From contig VCCP01000005.1 of assembly GCA_005765155.1 (NCBI GenBank), positions 496,001-560,000 of the forward strand: DNA of 64,000 bases, read 5' to 3'. The stretch is from Zelopaecilomyces penicillatus. Its lineage: Eukaryota; Ascomycota; Sordariomycetes; Hypocreales; Pseudodiploosporaceae. Under the pieces are notes generated by a model that was not told the DNA's origin, searched no databases, and saw only the letters and a list, made by a program, of their open reading frames with translations. Both the position numbers and the translations under genes were made by a program. Below are positions 1 through 11,728 of this stretch, piece by piece. The first letter of the stretch is position 1. Each line of letters starts with the position of its first letter.

Positions 1-584
1 AATGTCGTGAGCCAACACTATAGGGTTGCTTGACCCGGGCTGTGTTTGATCCCCCTGGCTATTGTTGTTGGGCAAACGTGCACGGGAATAGCCAAGCCCG
101 ACCCTATGGCTCGGTCAATTGAGGATCCTGGCAATAACCCACCCAGTATTGTGGTATCGTGACATTGTTGACATTGTCTAGACCCAACGCCCGATCGATC
201 CGTTCCTGCGAAACATTGAAACATGGAGTGAGCCAACAGTTGCACTTACCTCGACCCCCACTACTCGCCACTATTGGTGATACTATTCACTTGTCTGAGA
301 GCCGTCGGATCTTTTCTAATTTTCTAGCTGTAGGTAAATCTTCTTCTGTCCGGAGCCGCATTGGCAGTGATTGCTACTTCTGCACATTTGACACTTTTGC
401 TAAAACAGTTATCCGTCCCAGCAAAAGAGTACACATCCCCTTCACATTTTGAGTCTTGTATCAGGTATTTTACTGTTCAAATCAGAAGAAAACTCAATCA
501 TCTCTCGTTACTTTCATGAACAAGGTCTTCTGTGAAGATAGAGAAATCATCCTTGACATAGACAACTTCAAATCAAACTTCACA
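1..584. other. Upstream intergenic sequence
   Basis: No supportable gene. The open frames here are short, lack a family signature and do not splice into anything recognisable. The right end, about 430-584, is the likely 5' leader of the oxygenase gene that follows. Confidence 0.5.
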
Positions 585-2018
585 ATGGCAACCTTTCAGG
601 TTGGCAATTATGCCTTTCAATGGACCTCTCTCCACCTTACAAGTCAAGAAATGGAACCCCTCAGACAAAAGTACGACGAGCTCGGAAACGCTACCGTCAT
701 CAGACTCCAAGAGCTAGCCAGCCAAACACCAAATGAAGAAAAAGAACAAGGAAACCCACCACCACCACCACCACCACCACCACCACCACCACCACCACAG
801 CGCTGTCCAGCCTCAGACCTCTACGCCAACCTGCGAGCCCATCATCCCCACGATGCCGTGCTCAGTGAATTCTGGAACCAGGTCCATACAGTACCCGATT
901 GGGTCGACTGGGAGCAGATTCAGCGCGGCCAAAAGTTCTTCTATCGGTATGCGCTTGCCAATATCATGGGCTTTGTGCTGCAAGGCTTCATGGGTGAGAA
1001 CACAGCTGCACCTGGTGTTTGTGAGGTTCTTGTGCGTACGGGGGGGTTTTCTACGCGCAAGTTGCTCATGAGGCTTCTGGAGACATTTCAGTTTCTTCTT
1101 CAAGTCACGGAGTCGCTGGAGGCGATACAGCCGGGAGGCAGTGGTCATACTACGGCGATTCGAGTTCGAATGCTTCATGCTTCAGTTAGAGCGCGCATTC
1201 ACAAACTCATACAAACCAAACCAGACTACTTTGATACAGCAAAGTTTGGCGAGCCCATAAACATCTTGGACTCCATCCATTCCATCTCTACCTTCTGCTG
1301 CAACCACACGTGGCTGCAACTCCCGTTTCTCGGCGTTCAACCCAGCTTACAAGAGAGTGCCGACTACATCGCTCTATTCCGCTACGTAGGCTACCTCGTC
1401 GGCACTCCTGACGAGCACTTCCAAACAATCGAGCACGCAAAAGCAACCATGGAAAGCATGCTCCTCTACGAGACGCGCATCAGCCCAACATGCCTCATCG
1501 TCGGACACAACTTCGTCCAGTGCATCACAGATCTACCGCCCTTCAACGTATCCGCACAATTTGTTGAAGCCGGAAGCCGCGCGTTTAACGGAGACAGCTT
1601 CTGCGACTCTCTTGGGCTTGGCACACCTGGGTGGTACTCATATCTCTGTTTCCGGGGGTTTTGCTGGTTGGTCAGGACACTCGCCTTTGCGCAGCATCTC
1701 AGTCCGGCTGTGGATCGCGCTGTGACGGATTACTTTCGGCGCACCTTGCATGAGAATGTGATTCATAGCAGAGCAGGGCTTTGTGGGGGCTCCAAGTTGG
1801 AATTTAGGAATATTCCGCAAATCGGTAAGAAAATCGGGAGGGAAGACAGCGGCCGGTTGTCGCCGGGATCATCATTCACCAAAAGGCCTGTTGAGGCTTT
1901 CTTCTTTTCAGTCTTTGTTCTTGGATGTCTTTTTCTGTTTTCAGTCTTGGCTTGTGCTCTGTATCTCTTTCATGTCTCGTACAAGGCCTTTGGACTGAAT
2001 GTAGGAGACTGGCTGTAG
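585..2018 (+). CDS. ER-bound oxygenase, MpaB / DUF2236 (latex-clearing-protein-like) family
   Basis: Single-exon gene, 477 residues from the ATG at 585. The frame is open back to an ATG at 456, but 585 (CACAATGGC context) starts just before the conserved region and is preferred. The DUF2236 core is seen as VPDWVDWEQIQRGQ, the LVRTGGFS segment, the LLETFQFLLQV helix and RVRMLHASVRAR, whose His198 matches the conserved haem-region histidine of the family. A tract of 14 prolines (residues 58-71) precedes the core. One strong hydrophobic helix near residues 438-466 should anchor the C-terminus in a membrane. Known members include MpaB, an ER oxygenase that cleaves a prenyl side chain in mycophenolic acid synthesis. 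The substrate here is unknown. Its position 1.5 kb before a terpene synthase makes a terpenoid substrate a reasonable but unproven guess. Confidence 0.8.
   Translation: MATFQVGNYAFQWTSLHLTSQEMEPLRQKYDELGNATVIRLQELASQTPNEEKEQGNPPPPPPPPPPPPPPQRCPASDLYANLRAHHPHDAVLSEFWNQVHTVPDWVDWEQIQRGQKFFYRYALANIMGFVLQGFMGENTAAPGVCEVLVRTGGFSTRKLLMRLLETFQFLLQVTESLEAIQPGGSGHTTAIRVRMLHASVRARIHKLIQTKPDYFDTAKFGEPINILDSIHSISTFCCNHTWLQLPFLGVQPSLQESADYIALFRYVGYLVGTPDEHFQTIEHAKATMESMLLYETRISPTCLIVGHNFVQCITDLPPFNVSAQFVEAGSRAFNGDSFCDSLGLGTPGWYSYLCFRGFCWLVRTLAFAQHLSPAVDRAVTDYFRRTLHENVIHSRAGLCGGSKLEFRNIPQIGKKIGREDSGRLSPGSSFTKRPVEAFFFSVFVLGCLFLFSVLACALYLFHVSYKAFGLNVGDWL
755..798 (+). repeat. (CCA)n trinucleotide microsatellite inside the oxygenase gene
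   Basis: About 14 uninterrupted CCA/CAC units, all read as proline codons. Pure repeats of this kind change length easily, so the proline count may vary between strains while the frame stays open. Confidence 0.95.
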
Positions 2019-3551
2019 CTTGCCTTTACCAATCCTTGGGGATTTCATCTTTCCGAGCAAGTCATCTTGAATATACATGTAACTTAAATCTCTCTTAACT
2101 AAAATGGTTGATCATAGATGTTTGAATATCCCCCTTGTGTCGTCTGTGGGCAAAATGTCCCCCTCGCAACTCACCCCCGTGTGCCCTCTTAGAATGGATT
2201 TTCTAAGCCATCCGAGAGTATAGATAAGACTTCCCAGTCCGTCCATCTTTGCATACAATACTCAACCAGGTTTCCACGTTTCCGTCAAAGCACAGAGCAG
2301 GCCCTCGGACCTCCCCTCACACCACCTCGAGAAGGGTCAACGCCACCCCGATCTTTCCAATCTCTCAATGGAATGCGGGGCCGTATTTACATCATTGGCA
2401 TCAGCTGAAATTGGTGGCATAACCCAAAATGAACCAAAAACACATCTCATCATCCATTAAAGGCAACCCGGTTCCCGGTACCCGATGGCGCGGCTACACC
2501 GAGCGAACAATGTCTTACGTTCGCATCCTCAAGAACGATAGTCAAGATGCACTCACATGTACAGTGCGTAATTTTTTTTTCATGATTCGGCATCCATGTT
2601 CATTTATCCTTGCTCAGTATGAGTAAACTATGCCTGTACTGCCCACAATGGGAGCAAAAAAGCACGTTTGGTTGTTGTTGTTGGTCCTGTCTGTGCGCTC
2701 GTCAACCATGTGTACCGTATGCGCGGGCGCCCCCATTCACTTTCAACTGCACACAGCATGATGCCGAATTGACTCCGCATGTTGTGGGTTTCCCGGCAGA
2801 TCCGGTATCCGAAACAACTGAAAAGATAATCAATCTGTGGCTCAAGTTTGAACAACATGTACTACTGTCTGCATTGAGCCGCGGTCCGTCCACCGCGATG
2901 TGCTTTTTATTCGAAGCACTTGGTATCGACCTGTTGGATCCATGACTGCACCAGACCTTGTCCGAATCATCATGAGGTATGTTTGATTCTGCGCCACCAA
3001 TGGACCTTAGGCTTTCCTTTTCGGAAAATCCGTATTATGCTTGGCATAACAACCACCAAGGGACAAGCAAATCCTTCCGTTTAGGCTACCCTATGACATA
3101 GAGCTTATGCAACGTTACGAGATCATGTAAGAATAGTATGTTTGCTACAAAAGAAGTGGTGTTGGTTCATTGGTTTCTGCCTTGAAACATTTAGCTCCTT
3201 TTGTCGATGCTTGGACCTACCAACTCTTCGAGAGGTACATGGAAATCTGGAGAAACCTGTCCCGGCGATTTGTATCAGTAAAGCTATGATCATTATCAGG
3301 TTATTGCGAATAGATGGGTGTGCTTGGTGTTGGCTCGTTTCGGTAATTGACAAATGATGCCAAGATTCCATGGGCCATAGCATGGCCGGAAAACTTCGGA
3401 CGTCACCATTACAGCATGTGCCAACCAGTCTACATATCATCAGTCCAACTATTTATTATCCGTGATGCTTTCTCTAACTTTTTATTTCAGTGATTTGTTA
3501 TTCAAGAAGACAAATTTTGCTCCAACTTCATCATCACATTCATTTGAAACC
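2019..3551. other. Intergenic, no supported gene
   Basis: Holds the 3' end of the oxygenase transcript and the promoter side of the terpene synthase. Frames at about 2610-2945 (111 codons, Cys-rich start) and 3142-3357 show no recognised domain, so I do not call them genes. Confidence 0.5.
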
Positions 3552-5132
3552 ATGGCAGTCACTCATATCAGCACCGACATCCAGCGTGAGAAGAACTCCC
3601 AGCTATTGACCATCACCCTACCAGACCTCTTCAAGTCTTTCCTTGCGCAAGCTCCCTCCCTAAACCCACACTACGAAGCCGTCGGGAAAGAATCAGAGCA
3701 ATGGCTCAGCAAGTTAGTGTGCCCATATCCATATCCGATTCCTTCTACTCTTCCCTCGTATTCACCTTGTGCCAAAGCTTCTGCTGTCTCTCCCCTGAGA
3801 CCCAACACAAAATAGAGAAGTGTGACTTCTCTTACTTCATCGCCATTGCGGCACCGTACGCCCCTCCAGACAAGTTTCGAGTTCTCTGTGACTGGGGAAA
3901 TTGGGTAAGTCCTTGACATTCTTTTGAACATATCAACCTTTCCTAACTGGGCATTTGTAGGTCTTTCCTTTCGATGACAGTAAGTTGCCAAAGGTGCTAC
4001 GCAATCATGGTTCTTCCCTGTCTCATTAATGCTAGTGTTCGACTGCGGTGAACTACGCGACCAACCGGAGCAATCCCGAAACGTCATCGGAAGCCTCCTT
4101 GAGCCCTTCTCAAGGAACAAGGTGTTCAGAAAGGGGCGGATGCGCATTGTCGAAGCTCATGATCACTTGGCCCTGAGAATGTTTTCGGTAAGCAAATCCT
4201 CAAGCTTACAACCATTTTTATGGAGCCTTTTTTACTAACACGGCGAAACACAGACATGCTCAACAGGTGAGCAATTCCATCAACTGGACATTCTCCTTTT
4301 CATCTTTCCAATCTAACGCTCATAAAAGGGATAAAGAGACGATACATACAAGCGATGCAAATGTACGGCTTTGGTGTGCTGGAACACGTCGATGCTCACG
4401 ACGCCAGCGAAAGCCCAGCTCTTGAGCAGATGATTGAGACGAGACGGAACTCGGTCGGCGCTGCTCCTCTCTACCATCTTATCGAGTTTGCGCATCAGCT
4501 CAAAATACCGAGCAGAGTCTTCAGAAACCCCACCATCAAGGAACTAGAAATGCTGGGCATGGATTTCATCTTCATGTGAGCAATTATCACCCATATCCCC
4601 CATACTTTAAGTTCCAGTAAGGCTAATGACTTTGCTTCCTCACAGCACAAACGACATCATCTCCTACCGAAAAGAAGAGGTAACTTCTAGCCCCAGTCGC
4701 GACTAATGACCCCCCTTTGTGAATGAATGCTAACCTCCCAAATTTTAGTCAGAGGGCTCGCCGGACAATATTATTGCAGCATGTCGCTTAAACGGCATGT
4801 CCGCCCAGGAGTCATTCGACGCCGCCGGAGAGCTCCTCGAGAGTCGATACATCCGATGGGAGAAAGCCGAAAGAAGCGTCCCCAGCTGGGGCGCCAAGAT
4901 CGACAAGCAGGTCAGGCGATACATTGACGGCATAAAAGCTGTAGTCAAAGCCAATCTGTATTGGAGGTAAGTAGTGTTGTTCCCAGAGGACTAGGCACGC
5001 AACATAACAAAGTGCTGACGAATTTCTAGCTTCAGGAGTGGCCGGTACAAGGGTATGAATTCCGATGAAGTACGGCGAACTCGGAAGATCACGGTGATGA
5101 GAAATCCATCATACTTGCAGAACAAGGTATAG
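3552..5132 (+). CDS. Class I terpene synthase (sesquiterpene-synthase type), nine exons
   Basis: The intact model uses exons 3552-3712, 3778-3904, 3961-3979, 4036-4187, 4254-4266, 4329-4575, 4646-4679, 4749-4966 and 5030-5132 (1,074 nt, 357 residues). All introns are GT-AG and all phases agree. Class I signatures all fall in place once spliced: the metal-binding DDMFD (Asp101-Asp105, after WVFPF), the NSE triad NDIISYRKE (Asn242, Ser246, Glu250) and the RY pair (Arg329-Tyr330). Length matches bacterial/fungal pentalenene- or trichodiene-like cyclases that ionise a prenyl diphosphate, usually farnesyl diphosphate, in the cytosol. Product and chain length cannot be read from sequence. Exons 3 (19 nt) and 5 (13 nt) are micro-exons, and the Asp-rich motif is itself split by intron 3. 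Start chosen for the ACCATGGC context and the typical N-terminus. It converges with the O-methyltransferase. Confidence 0.88.
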
Positions 5133-5584
5133 GCGGTGATGGTCATTGTGTGCGGTGATTTTTTGGTTTCGATATGTATCTCGCCTCTTTGTTTTTTTTG
5201 GGGGGGACTATGATCTCCGAGGTTCGACCCATTTGTTGCTGCTGCGCGGCGAGGGGTGCGCTCGAAGATTTAGACAATGCTGTTGTGGCAGGATGCATCT
5301 CGCCTCAGCTCTACATTAATTATAGAGTACGTACGAATTCACATTCTTTTGCGTCACTCTTCGTGAGAGTAAAACTGCGATGTGCATGGATAGCAGGTAA
5401 AAACATCATCACCCAACTGCTGCGGCCCGCTGTCTCAATGTCGAAGAATTTTCTCATATTAGCCAAGAAAACAGGCTTTTGATCTCCATTCAAATTGAGA
5501 TAACAAAGGATAAGAGGATTCAATACGCCAACGTTCCAATGAAAAGTATCCGATCCGAATAAATCCATGCATTTTGCACTCTCC
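5133..5584. other. Convergent intergenic spacer
   Basis: About 450 bases between the 3' ends of the terpene synthase (+) and O-methyltransferase (-). It should hold both polyadenylation regions. No gene seen. Confidence 0.5.
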
Positions 5585-7072
5585 CTAGCCTGACCACTCA
5601 ACATCTACAAACGACATACGCGACTTCTCCGGTCGCCAGACCTTTTTGACTTTGAACCGTACATCAGCTCGCTGAAATAACTCGATCCAATCATCCCGCT
5701 CCCTCTCTCTGGCGTTCACCGTCACCTGCATAAACAGATCCATAGTCCGCATGGCGCGTTCCTCAATGTATCCCACGGTACCTGGCTCGGGCAAAGCTCC
5801 ATCGTTGACGATGATTTTGGTACCAGGCCTCAACGCCGGAATGAGCATTTGCAGGATTTGGATGCAGTACTTGTCGGAGAAGCCATGCAGAATCATGCGA
5901 AGAAAATAAACATCAGCCACGACTGGCTGCGGCGTGAAAAAGTCGTGGGTAGTGAGTTCCACTCTAGAGCGCAGATGTTCAGGGACTTTGGCGACAATCT
6001 CTGGGGTTCGCATCCCCTCTGTGTCTTGGACAATGAATTTGAGATCAGGAAAAGCCTCTGCTATGGCAAAGGAAACATAACCCTGGTTACCACCCATCTA
6101 CATGTAATGCATCAGCCGTTGATCGAGAATGAACCCGCGCACCACAACGTGAGCGGCACGGAAAGGGAACCATAGCCTTCGCTCATACTCACATCAACTA
6201 CTGTTGCCCCATTCGATACATCACCCCAAGGATACCCATCTACAACCATAGAAAGCGAATATCCCTCCCCTCCACCATGAGCCTTCATGGCGAGATTGTA
6301 CCTTGATGCAAAAGCCTGGTCCTGCTGGATATAGTCAAACCACGGGGTGCAGTGATTATACGCCAGATTGACACCAGTCTCTGTTGGTTCGTCGCTAGCT
6401 GGCCATTTCTTCATTGCATTGACAACGTTGGCAACGGGCAGCCAGAGATCGTGGCACATGAATCCAACCCAGCTGTACATCTCCTTATCCTCAAGTAATA
6501 GGCGCGATGTGCGTGTATGTACAACGAATCCTTTTTGGACTTCCTGAAAGATGCGATTGGTCATGGCGTGGCGAACAAGGCGTCGCAAATTGAGAACCGT
6601 GATGTCAAGGCCGTCATTGAGCTCCTTTACTTTGGCAGCAAGGTCCTCAAATGAGATCATGCCGTCAATAGGAACAGCCTCCGCTACCTTGAACTCCCAT
6701 ATTGCCTGGAGAGAGAGGTTGTTCGCAGACTTGGGGAAGCCTTGTCAATAAGCAGGTAGCTTAACGCGAGATGGGAAGAGTATTTGGAAGCAGCGGGCAG
6801 CCTGACTAAAGACTTACATCCCAGGCCAAATACCGCAAATTCTCCTTTGGACCAAGGCAGATGTCATGCAGCTCCTTTGTTAGGGCGACCAGTTCCAGGC
6901 GCGCCCTGAAGGGCTCCTCATCCGTGGATGGAATCGGGAACTCGGCCAATCCGTTTACATCAAATGAAGCAGCGTCGAGACCATGAGAAGTAAGGTAGTC
7001 AGTAATTATTTTAGTTTTTGCTGCGATGCCGGCTGACAAGGTCGTCATTCGCTCCACGGACGGATGTGTCAT
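5585..7072 (-). CDS. SAM-dependent O-methyltransferase (sterigmatocystin 8-O-methyltransferase-like, family 2)
   Basis: Three exons on the minus strand, 7072-6818, 6705-6193 and 6097-5585 (1,281 nt, 426 residues), with GT-AG introns in phase 0. An N-terminal helical/winged-helix dimerisation region (AIWEFKVAEAVPIDG, typical of this family) is followed by the SAM-binding motif VVDMGGNQGYVS near residues 254-265, whose Gly-rich loop is formed across the second intron. Later come DVYFLRMILHGFSD, the IIVNDGALPEPG segment and a C-terminal WIELFQRADVRF stretch, as in fungal polyketide and indole O-methyltransferases. Length is normal and nothing is missing by eye. It probably methylates a hydroxyl of a small molecule in the cytosol, with the local cluster product as the likely substrate. 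It lies in the same orientation as the next methyltransferase gene. Confidence 0.87.
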
Positions 7073-7692
7073 GATTGCTGGTGGCGTGAGAGCAGCTGAA
7101 AAAAGCCGTTACCCTCTTTGGCACGGTCAATAGGTTAGTCCCGTTCCTTCAGATTTCGCTTTGTCCACGATCCAAGACAGCCCCTCTTTATATATTTCGC
7201 GGGTTGCCATTGATGAAGAGGTTCCCATACCCGAGACCCCACACCTAGGCCTAAAGTAGACAATCTAGATTATGCGCAGACGGCTCAGCTCTCTTGTAGG
7301 CTGGATTGAGGGCTGTTCCCAGAGGGTCAAAGCCCAGTTGATACAAGCCATGGCGTGACAAGCTAACCCGTACATCCCTGCAAAGCGAGGGAAATGTGCG
7401 TCGTGGTGAGCTGGGAATGAGGTCACCAAAGCGACAAATCAACGCGGAAGCAGGTGGGGAATATGAGCCATGGTAGAGTTGAAAAAAGTCGCGGTCGGAA
7501 TACAGAGGGGCACACTGTCTCAATCCGAGCCGCCACTCAAAACAGCGCCTCAGAAGTGGCTGCTTCGGGCGATCCTATTGACTGCCAACATTCCCTATTG
7601 CTGGCTTTGCATCTCGCCATTGACAACTTGCATACACATACGCAGATAGACAATAGATATTGCACGCTTTCGAGGGGGAATATAGATGAGAC
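7073..7692. other. Intergenic promoter region of the O-methyltransferase
   Basis: 620 bases between two minus-strand methyltransferase genes. It contains the TATA box listed separately and the 3' end of the LaeA-like gene. No gene seen. Confidence 0.5.
7186..7194 (-). promoter_or_regulatory. TATA box of the O-methyltransferase
   Basis: TATATAAAG on the minus strand, about 115 bases before the ATG at 7072, a normal distance for a fungal core promoter with a short leader. Confidence 0.55.
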
Positions 7693-9121
7693 TCAATATG
7701 GCTTCTGGCCTGTCACGATGTGAAAAGGTATATACCCATGCTGCCGACTGTCCATCAATGATTTTCTCACACCCATCAGATAAACTTCAATTTCTGGCAT
7801 CGTCCATTTGAGTCCGTGGGTAAAGGGCTTGACAGCAACGCCCTGCAGCGCGTCATTGATGACACTTCTGTTGTACAAGCCAACTGTCTTTAATGTGGCG
7901 TCGCGTGGCCAGACACCAAGAGGAATTTTGAGCACAGTCTCGTCGATGTTTGCGAAGCCTGCTTTCTGTAGTCTCTCGGGGTTATGCGTCATTGCGAGTA
8001 GGTCGACATTGAAGGCTTCTAGTCCCTGTTTCATCTTGTTGAAGAAGTCTACCACCTGATTGTCGCTCGTGACAGTGCCATCGTCGCAACCAATGACGAA
8101 ACAAAGTTCTTGTACCTCTATCCAACCACCGGGTTTCAATGCTCTGAAAGTAAGAAAGCACATGGTCAGAATTTTGCTTGTAATGATTGTTGTAGATAGT
8201 GTGACATGAAATACTTACTCAAAGGCGCGCGATAGCAGCGTCGGCCAGTCACGAATGGAAGATGTCATGTGTCGAATGTGAATGTAGTCGAGGGAGTCTG
8301 GTGGGTACACCCAGTCGGCCTCGGCATCGTCGACAATAAAACGAACGTTTGGTGGAACCCAGGAGGGTTGAATAGGACTTAGGTCAATGCCCGTCACGTC
8401 GGCTTCTGGATATTCATCTGCCACTATGGATGGGCAAGTTCTAGGTCAGAATAGGTTGTGGAATTGGCAACCCTTGGCGGGATGCAATGCGCTTGGAGGG
8501 GGGAGGCTCACTATCAATCGCCCAGACACCGGTTCCAGTTCCGATATCAAGAATCTTCTGCGGGTTTTGAAGAGGCGCAAAATGAAGCTTGCCTCCGCAG
8601 AGATGAATAATCATGGCATGCTTCATATCTTCGCGCTCCTGCTCGGGTTCATCGTTGGGGAACTGATACCGGCCCTCCTGGAACTTGTGGTATCGGCGAC
8701 CACTCTCGAAGGCATAATCACGCACGCTACTACTGATGGAGGTTGAGATGGTCGGGGCATCATCGGATTCGTAGCCATCATCACTGTAGTTATCGTTGAT
8801 GCTACTACTGCTGCCGCCATGGGTTGCGTCAGCCTCTATGGGATCAATACCGGCGTTGGCATCATAAGACTGTCCGCCGTACGATTCGGCAATCCGGGGC
8901 GCAAGTGTCTTGGGTGATGGTATCCTAGGTGTCTGATCAAATGGCCGCTCCGGCGACTGGGGAGAAGCTTGAGCCAGCGACGGCGGGGCGGCAACGGGCA
9001 CGTCTCTGGCCATCGGGATCTGCGTGGAAGAAGTAGTGGACGAGATCGTGTCAACGGGGGTCCGGGAGGCGTGGACAGGCTGGTCCTCAGGGGCGGTGGC
9101 TGGCTGGGATTCGGTCGCCAT
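7693..9121 (-). CDS. LaeA-like SAM-dependent methyltransferase
   Basis: Three exons, 9121-8512, 8423-8219 and 8143-7693 (1,266 nt, 421 residues). Residues 1-130 are Ser/Pro/Thr-rich and look disordered. The methyltransferase core starts at YHKFQEGRYQFPNDEPEQER, a segment typical of fungal LaeA-like proteins, followed by motif I ILDIGTGTGVWAID (about 191-204), ADVTGIDLSPIQPSWVPPNV, a DYIHIRHM motif and LKPGGWIEVQE. Family members include LaeA, a nuclear regulator of secondary metabolism and development, and many LaeA-like paralogues, some of which modify small molecules in clusters. Sequence alone cannot tell these roles apart. The disordered N-terminus and cluster position fit either. No frame damage was found. 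Confidence 0.86.
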
Positions 9122-11092
9122 TGCGTTGTGTTATCTGGGCTAAGTTGCAGTGTACCGAGTTGCTATCGAATGAAACCAAGGCGCTGGTGGTAGAAAAGAC
9201 GCAACAAGGAAGATCTTGAGCGAGCGGACGAATCCAGAATCCAGGGTTGACCTGCAAGAACACCTGCAGCTGGACAGGCTGCGGCCTCGACAGTGGCAGA
9301 AATGGCGCCGGCGCGCTGCAGTTTGCGTCTAGCCAGGATGGTGTTTGCGGTGATGCATGGCGGTGGTGTGATTATGGCGGACTTGAACCGACGAACGGCT
9401 GAGAGTCGTCAGGCAGGTCAGAGTTGGCGGATGCGAAATGAAAGTACATCAGATAGGGATCTGCGCTTGCACAAATACAGGCATAATTGCAGGCATAACA
9501 TAGCTGGAGGTGTAGGGCAAGAGCGTCAGAGCGCCAACGCTAGGCAGGGGCGGGTGAGCAGCAGGCCTGGAGGAGGCAAAGCATGCTGAAAACGAGAACA
9601 GCGTGGGAATCACGAAATATCAGTGGGAAAGGTTGGACGACCCCAAATGATGGATGGTTTGCATTCCAGCAGATTTTTCATCACGTTACCCGTTACTAAT
9701 GCTCGGCGGGCAGCGGGCGGTGGGCTCTTCTGGCTGTTAGTCGTTAGTTGTTGGTTGTTGGTTCCTCCTGCCCTACATACCTCCCTCACTCCTACCAAAT
9801 ACAGCAGCTATTCCTGCCATTCATATTTTACCAACAATCAGTTATTATAGTGGCAGTCACAGTGGCAGTGGCAGTGAACGGGTACCTGGCGGTTCATCAG
9901 TACAGCGCTGTCCTCGCCGCTCTTGCCGCTTCTGACTGTCAACAGGTGGAGTAAAAATAACGCCCCCATACTCCCCGCCCCCATAATGCGCCACACCCCG
10001 GCAGGCAATCAATCGGTGGGGGTGGCGTTCTCAGTGTTCTTTTTCCATCTGCGCAAGTTGCGCTTTTGGGCTACCCTGTTCCTCTTTCCATTGCCGTACT
10101 AATTCTGACAGGTGCTCATTCACCTTCTATTAAAACACAGTTCATGAAATTGGACTTTAGTTTTTTTACACCTAAACCTGAAACAACGATCCTTGTGACC
10201 AACTCAACTTATGAATCCAGTCTGCATCTGTGCTATCAATGACATTGCTCGGAAATGAATGCCGGGTATCTGACTCTTGTCCCTAACCCTGTACTAAGAC
10301 GGCTTGGGCCTCATTGCATCCCCTTTGACCCCGCACGGATGGCTGATGGACATGGGTGAGGGGACCAAGTTGTTTATCCCGCAGGCTCCTCCATTGGTCA
10401 TTTGGAGGGCATCATGGCGTTGATGGCGTTGGTGGCTTGCTTTGGAGAGAATCTTTGGTGTGGACCAAGTATTAACTCAGATGCCGTGGTGGATGAGGAC
10501 CGGTCGTGGCCCCTGTAGGTCCGTTCTTTGTGCTGCGCTGTAGGTAACCAAAAACCGCATGGCCTTCCCTCAAAGTGCTGTCTAGGAGTTTACTCTCATT
10601 TTAACAATCTTCATCTTCTGTTCTGCATTGATCCGGTGGGATAGAATGGGTCTCGGGACCGCAGAGGTGGAGACCTGTCAAGTCGGCTATCGGCTGCAAG
10701 AAAGTGTTGCTTAACCCCGTGTTTCAACTCTCAACCCACAGAATGAACCGTAGTATCAACCCTGTATGCCAATGGATGCCTTTGTTAAGTTTGGCTTGAT
10801 ATTCATGTTTGTATGATGGCATTTATGGATGGATACCTTGCATATTTTGATCAGCAATTTCAAACTAGCCATCACACATAGACACCACCCGCACAATAGC
10901 TGAGCAAATCATTGCTGCTGGTCAATACAATCACTATTTGGCGATACTTCATCATGTTGATTAAATTGGTAGTTTTCATTCCTTAGATATTACATTTACG
11001 GGGCATTACTATTAATTTCCTCCTCTGCTCGTGACTCTCGTCGTCATTAACACGCAGATGCCTTATCCTAGATCCAGACCCAGACTTGAGAT
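9122..11092. other. 2 kb intergenic region
   Basis: Upstream region of the LaeA-like gene and downstream region of the CHRD gene. Frames on both strands are short and low in complexity (for example 9293-9589, Arg-rich) and carry no domain. Apart from a small hexamer repeat near 9850, nothing structured is visible. Confidence 0.5.
9850..9876. repeat. Short GTGGCA hexamer repeat
   Basis: Four hexamers in a row, GTGGCA, GTCACA, GTGGCA and GTGGCA, the second imperfect. Noncoding and probably a minor slippage repeat. Confidence 0.6.
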
Positions 11093-11728
11093 TTAGCAGC
11101 TCTTGCGGCTCAGCTGGCCACGAACGGCACCGGGAACAGCGAGGCTGGAGTGAACATCCGTGAAAAAGCCTGAAGGGTTGGCCTCAATTTGCCTGACGTG
11201 GAAACCTTCGCCGGTGTCCTTGCCGTCGGGCTTGAGACCAGTGGTGAATGGGCCCTTGAGACAGCCAATGCTGGTTCGGACTCCACCGGCAGGGCCGACG
11301 GGATCGGGGAATACAATTCTGAGGGCGACATATTAGCCACTTGAAGCCTCTCTGATTGGTTTTCAATTCGGATTTTCTTACCTAGGGGGACCAGTTTTGC
11401 CAGCAAGGCCCTCGTGGATGTGAGTGGAAGTCTTGGCTAGGGATTGATATTCGCCCTGGAAACCAGTGATGGTGATGTTGTAGCAGATGACATTCTCGTG
11501 GGAGTTAATGCCGTACTTGAACACTCCGTGGGCGCCCTTGAGGCCACCGGTGAACTTGTTCATGGCGTCGACAACCTGGTTGGGCTTGGCGGTGACAGTG
11601 TATGTCGATGTGAATGTGAATGGGGATCCGACCTTGTTGGTCTTGAGGAGAACGTCCGTGACCGTGTTCAGGATGGGTGAGGCGCTGGCAAGGAGACCCA
11701 GGCTGAGGAAGCTGAATGAGACCTTCAT
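11093..11728 (-). CDS. Secreted CHRD-domain protein
   Basis: Two exons, 11728-11382 and 11318-11093 (573 nt, 190 residues), with a 63-nt GT-AG intron. An N-terminal signal peptide is clear (MKVSFSFLSLGLLASASP, cleavage near residue 17). The rest matches a CHRD (chordin-like) domain: beta-strand segments with the signature THIHEGLAGKTGPPRIVF spanning the intron, then GVRTSIGCLKGPF and a C-terminal DVHSSLAVPGAVRGQL block. Fungal CHRD proteins are small extracellular or cell-wall-associated proteins of poorly known function. A well-placed TATA box and pyrimidine-rich leader suggest strong expression. The gene need not belong to the metabolite cluster around it. Confidence 0.82.

Noticed and set aside
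159..452. 97-codon frame upstream of the oxygenase
   Set aside because: Composition looks random, no domain, ends right before the next gene's leader.
755..798. Repeat array as a CRISPR or minisatellite
   Set aside because: It is a simple trinucleotide repeat without spacers, in frame inside a gene.
2610..2945. 111-codon frame with a Cys-rich start that could be a small secreted protein
   Set aside because: No signal peptide at its own start, no family match by eye and no convincing splice to neighbours.
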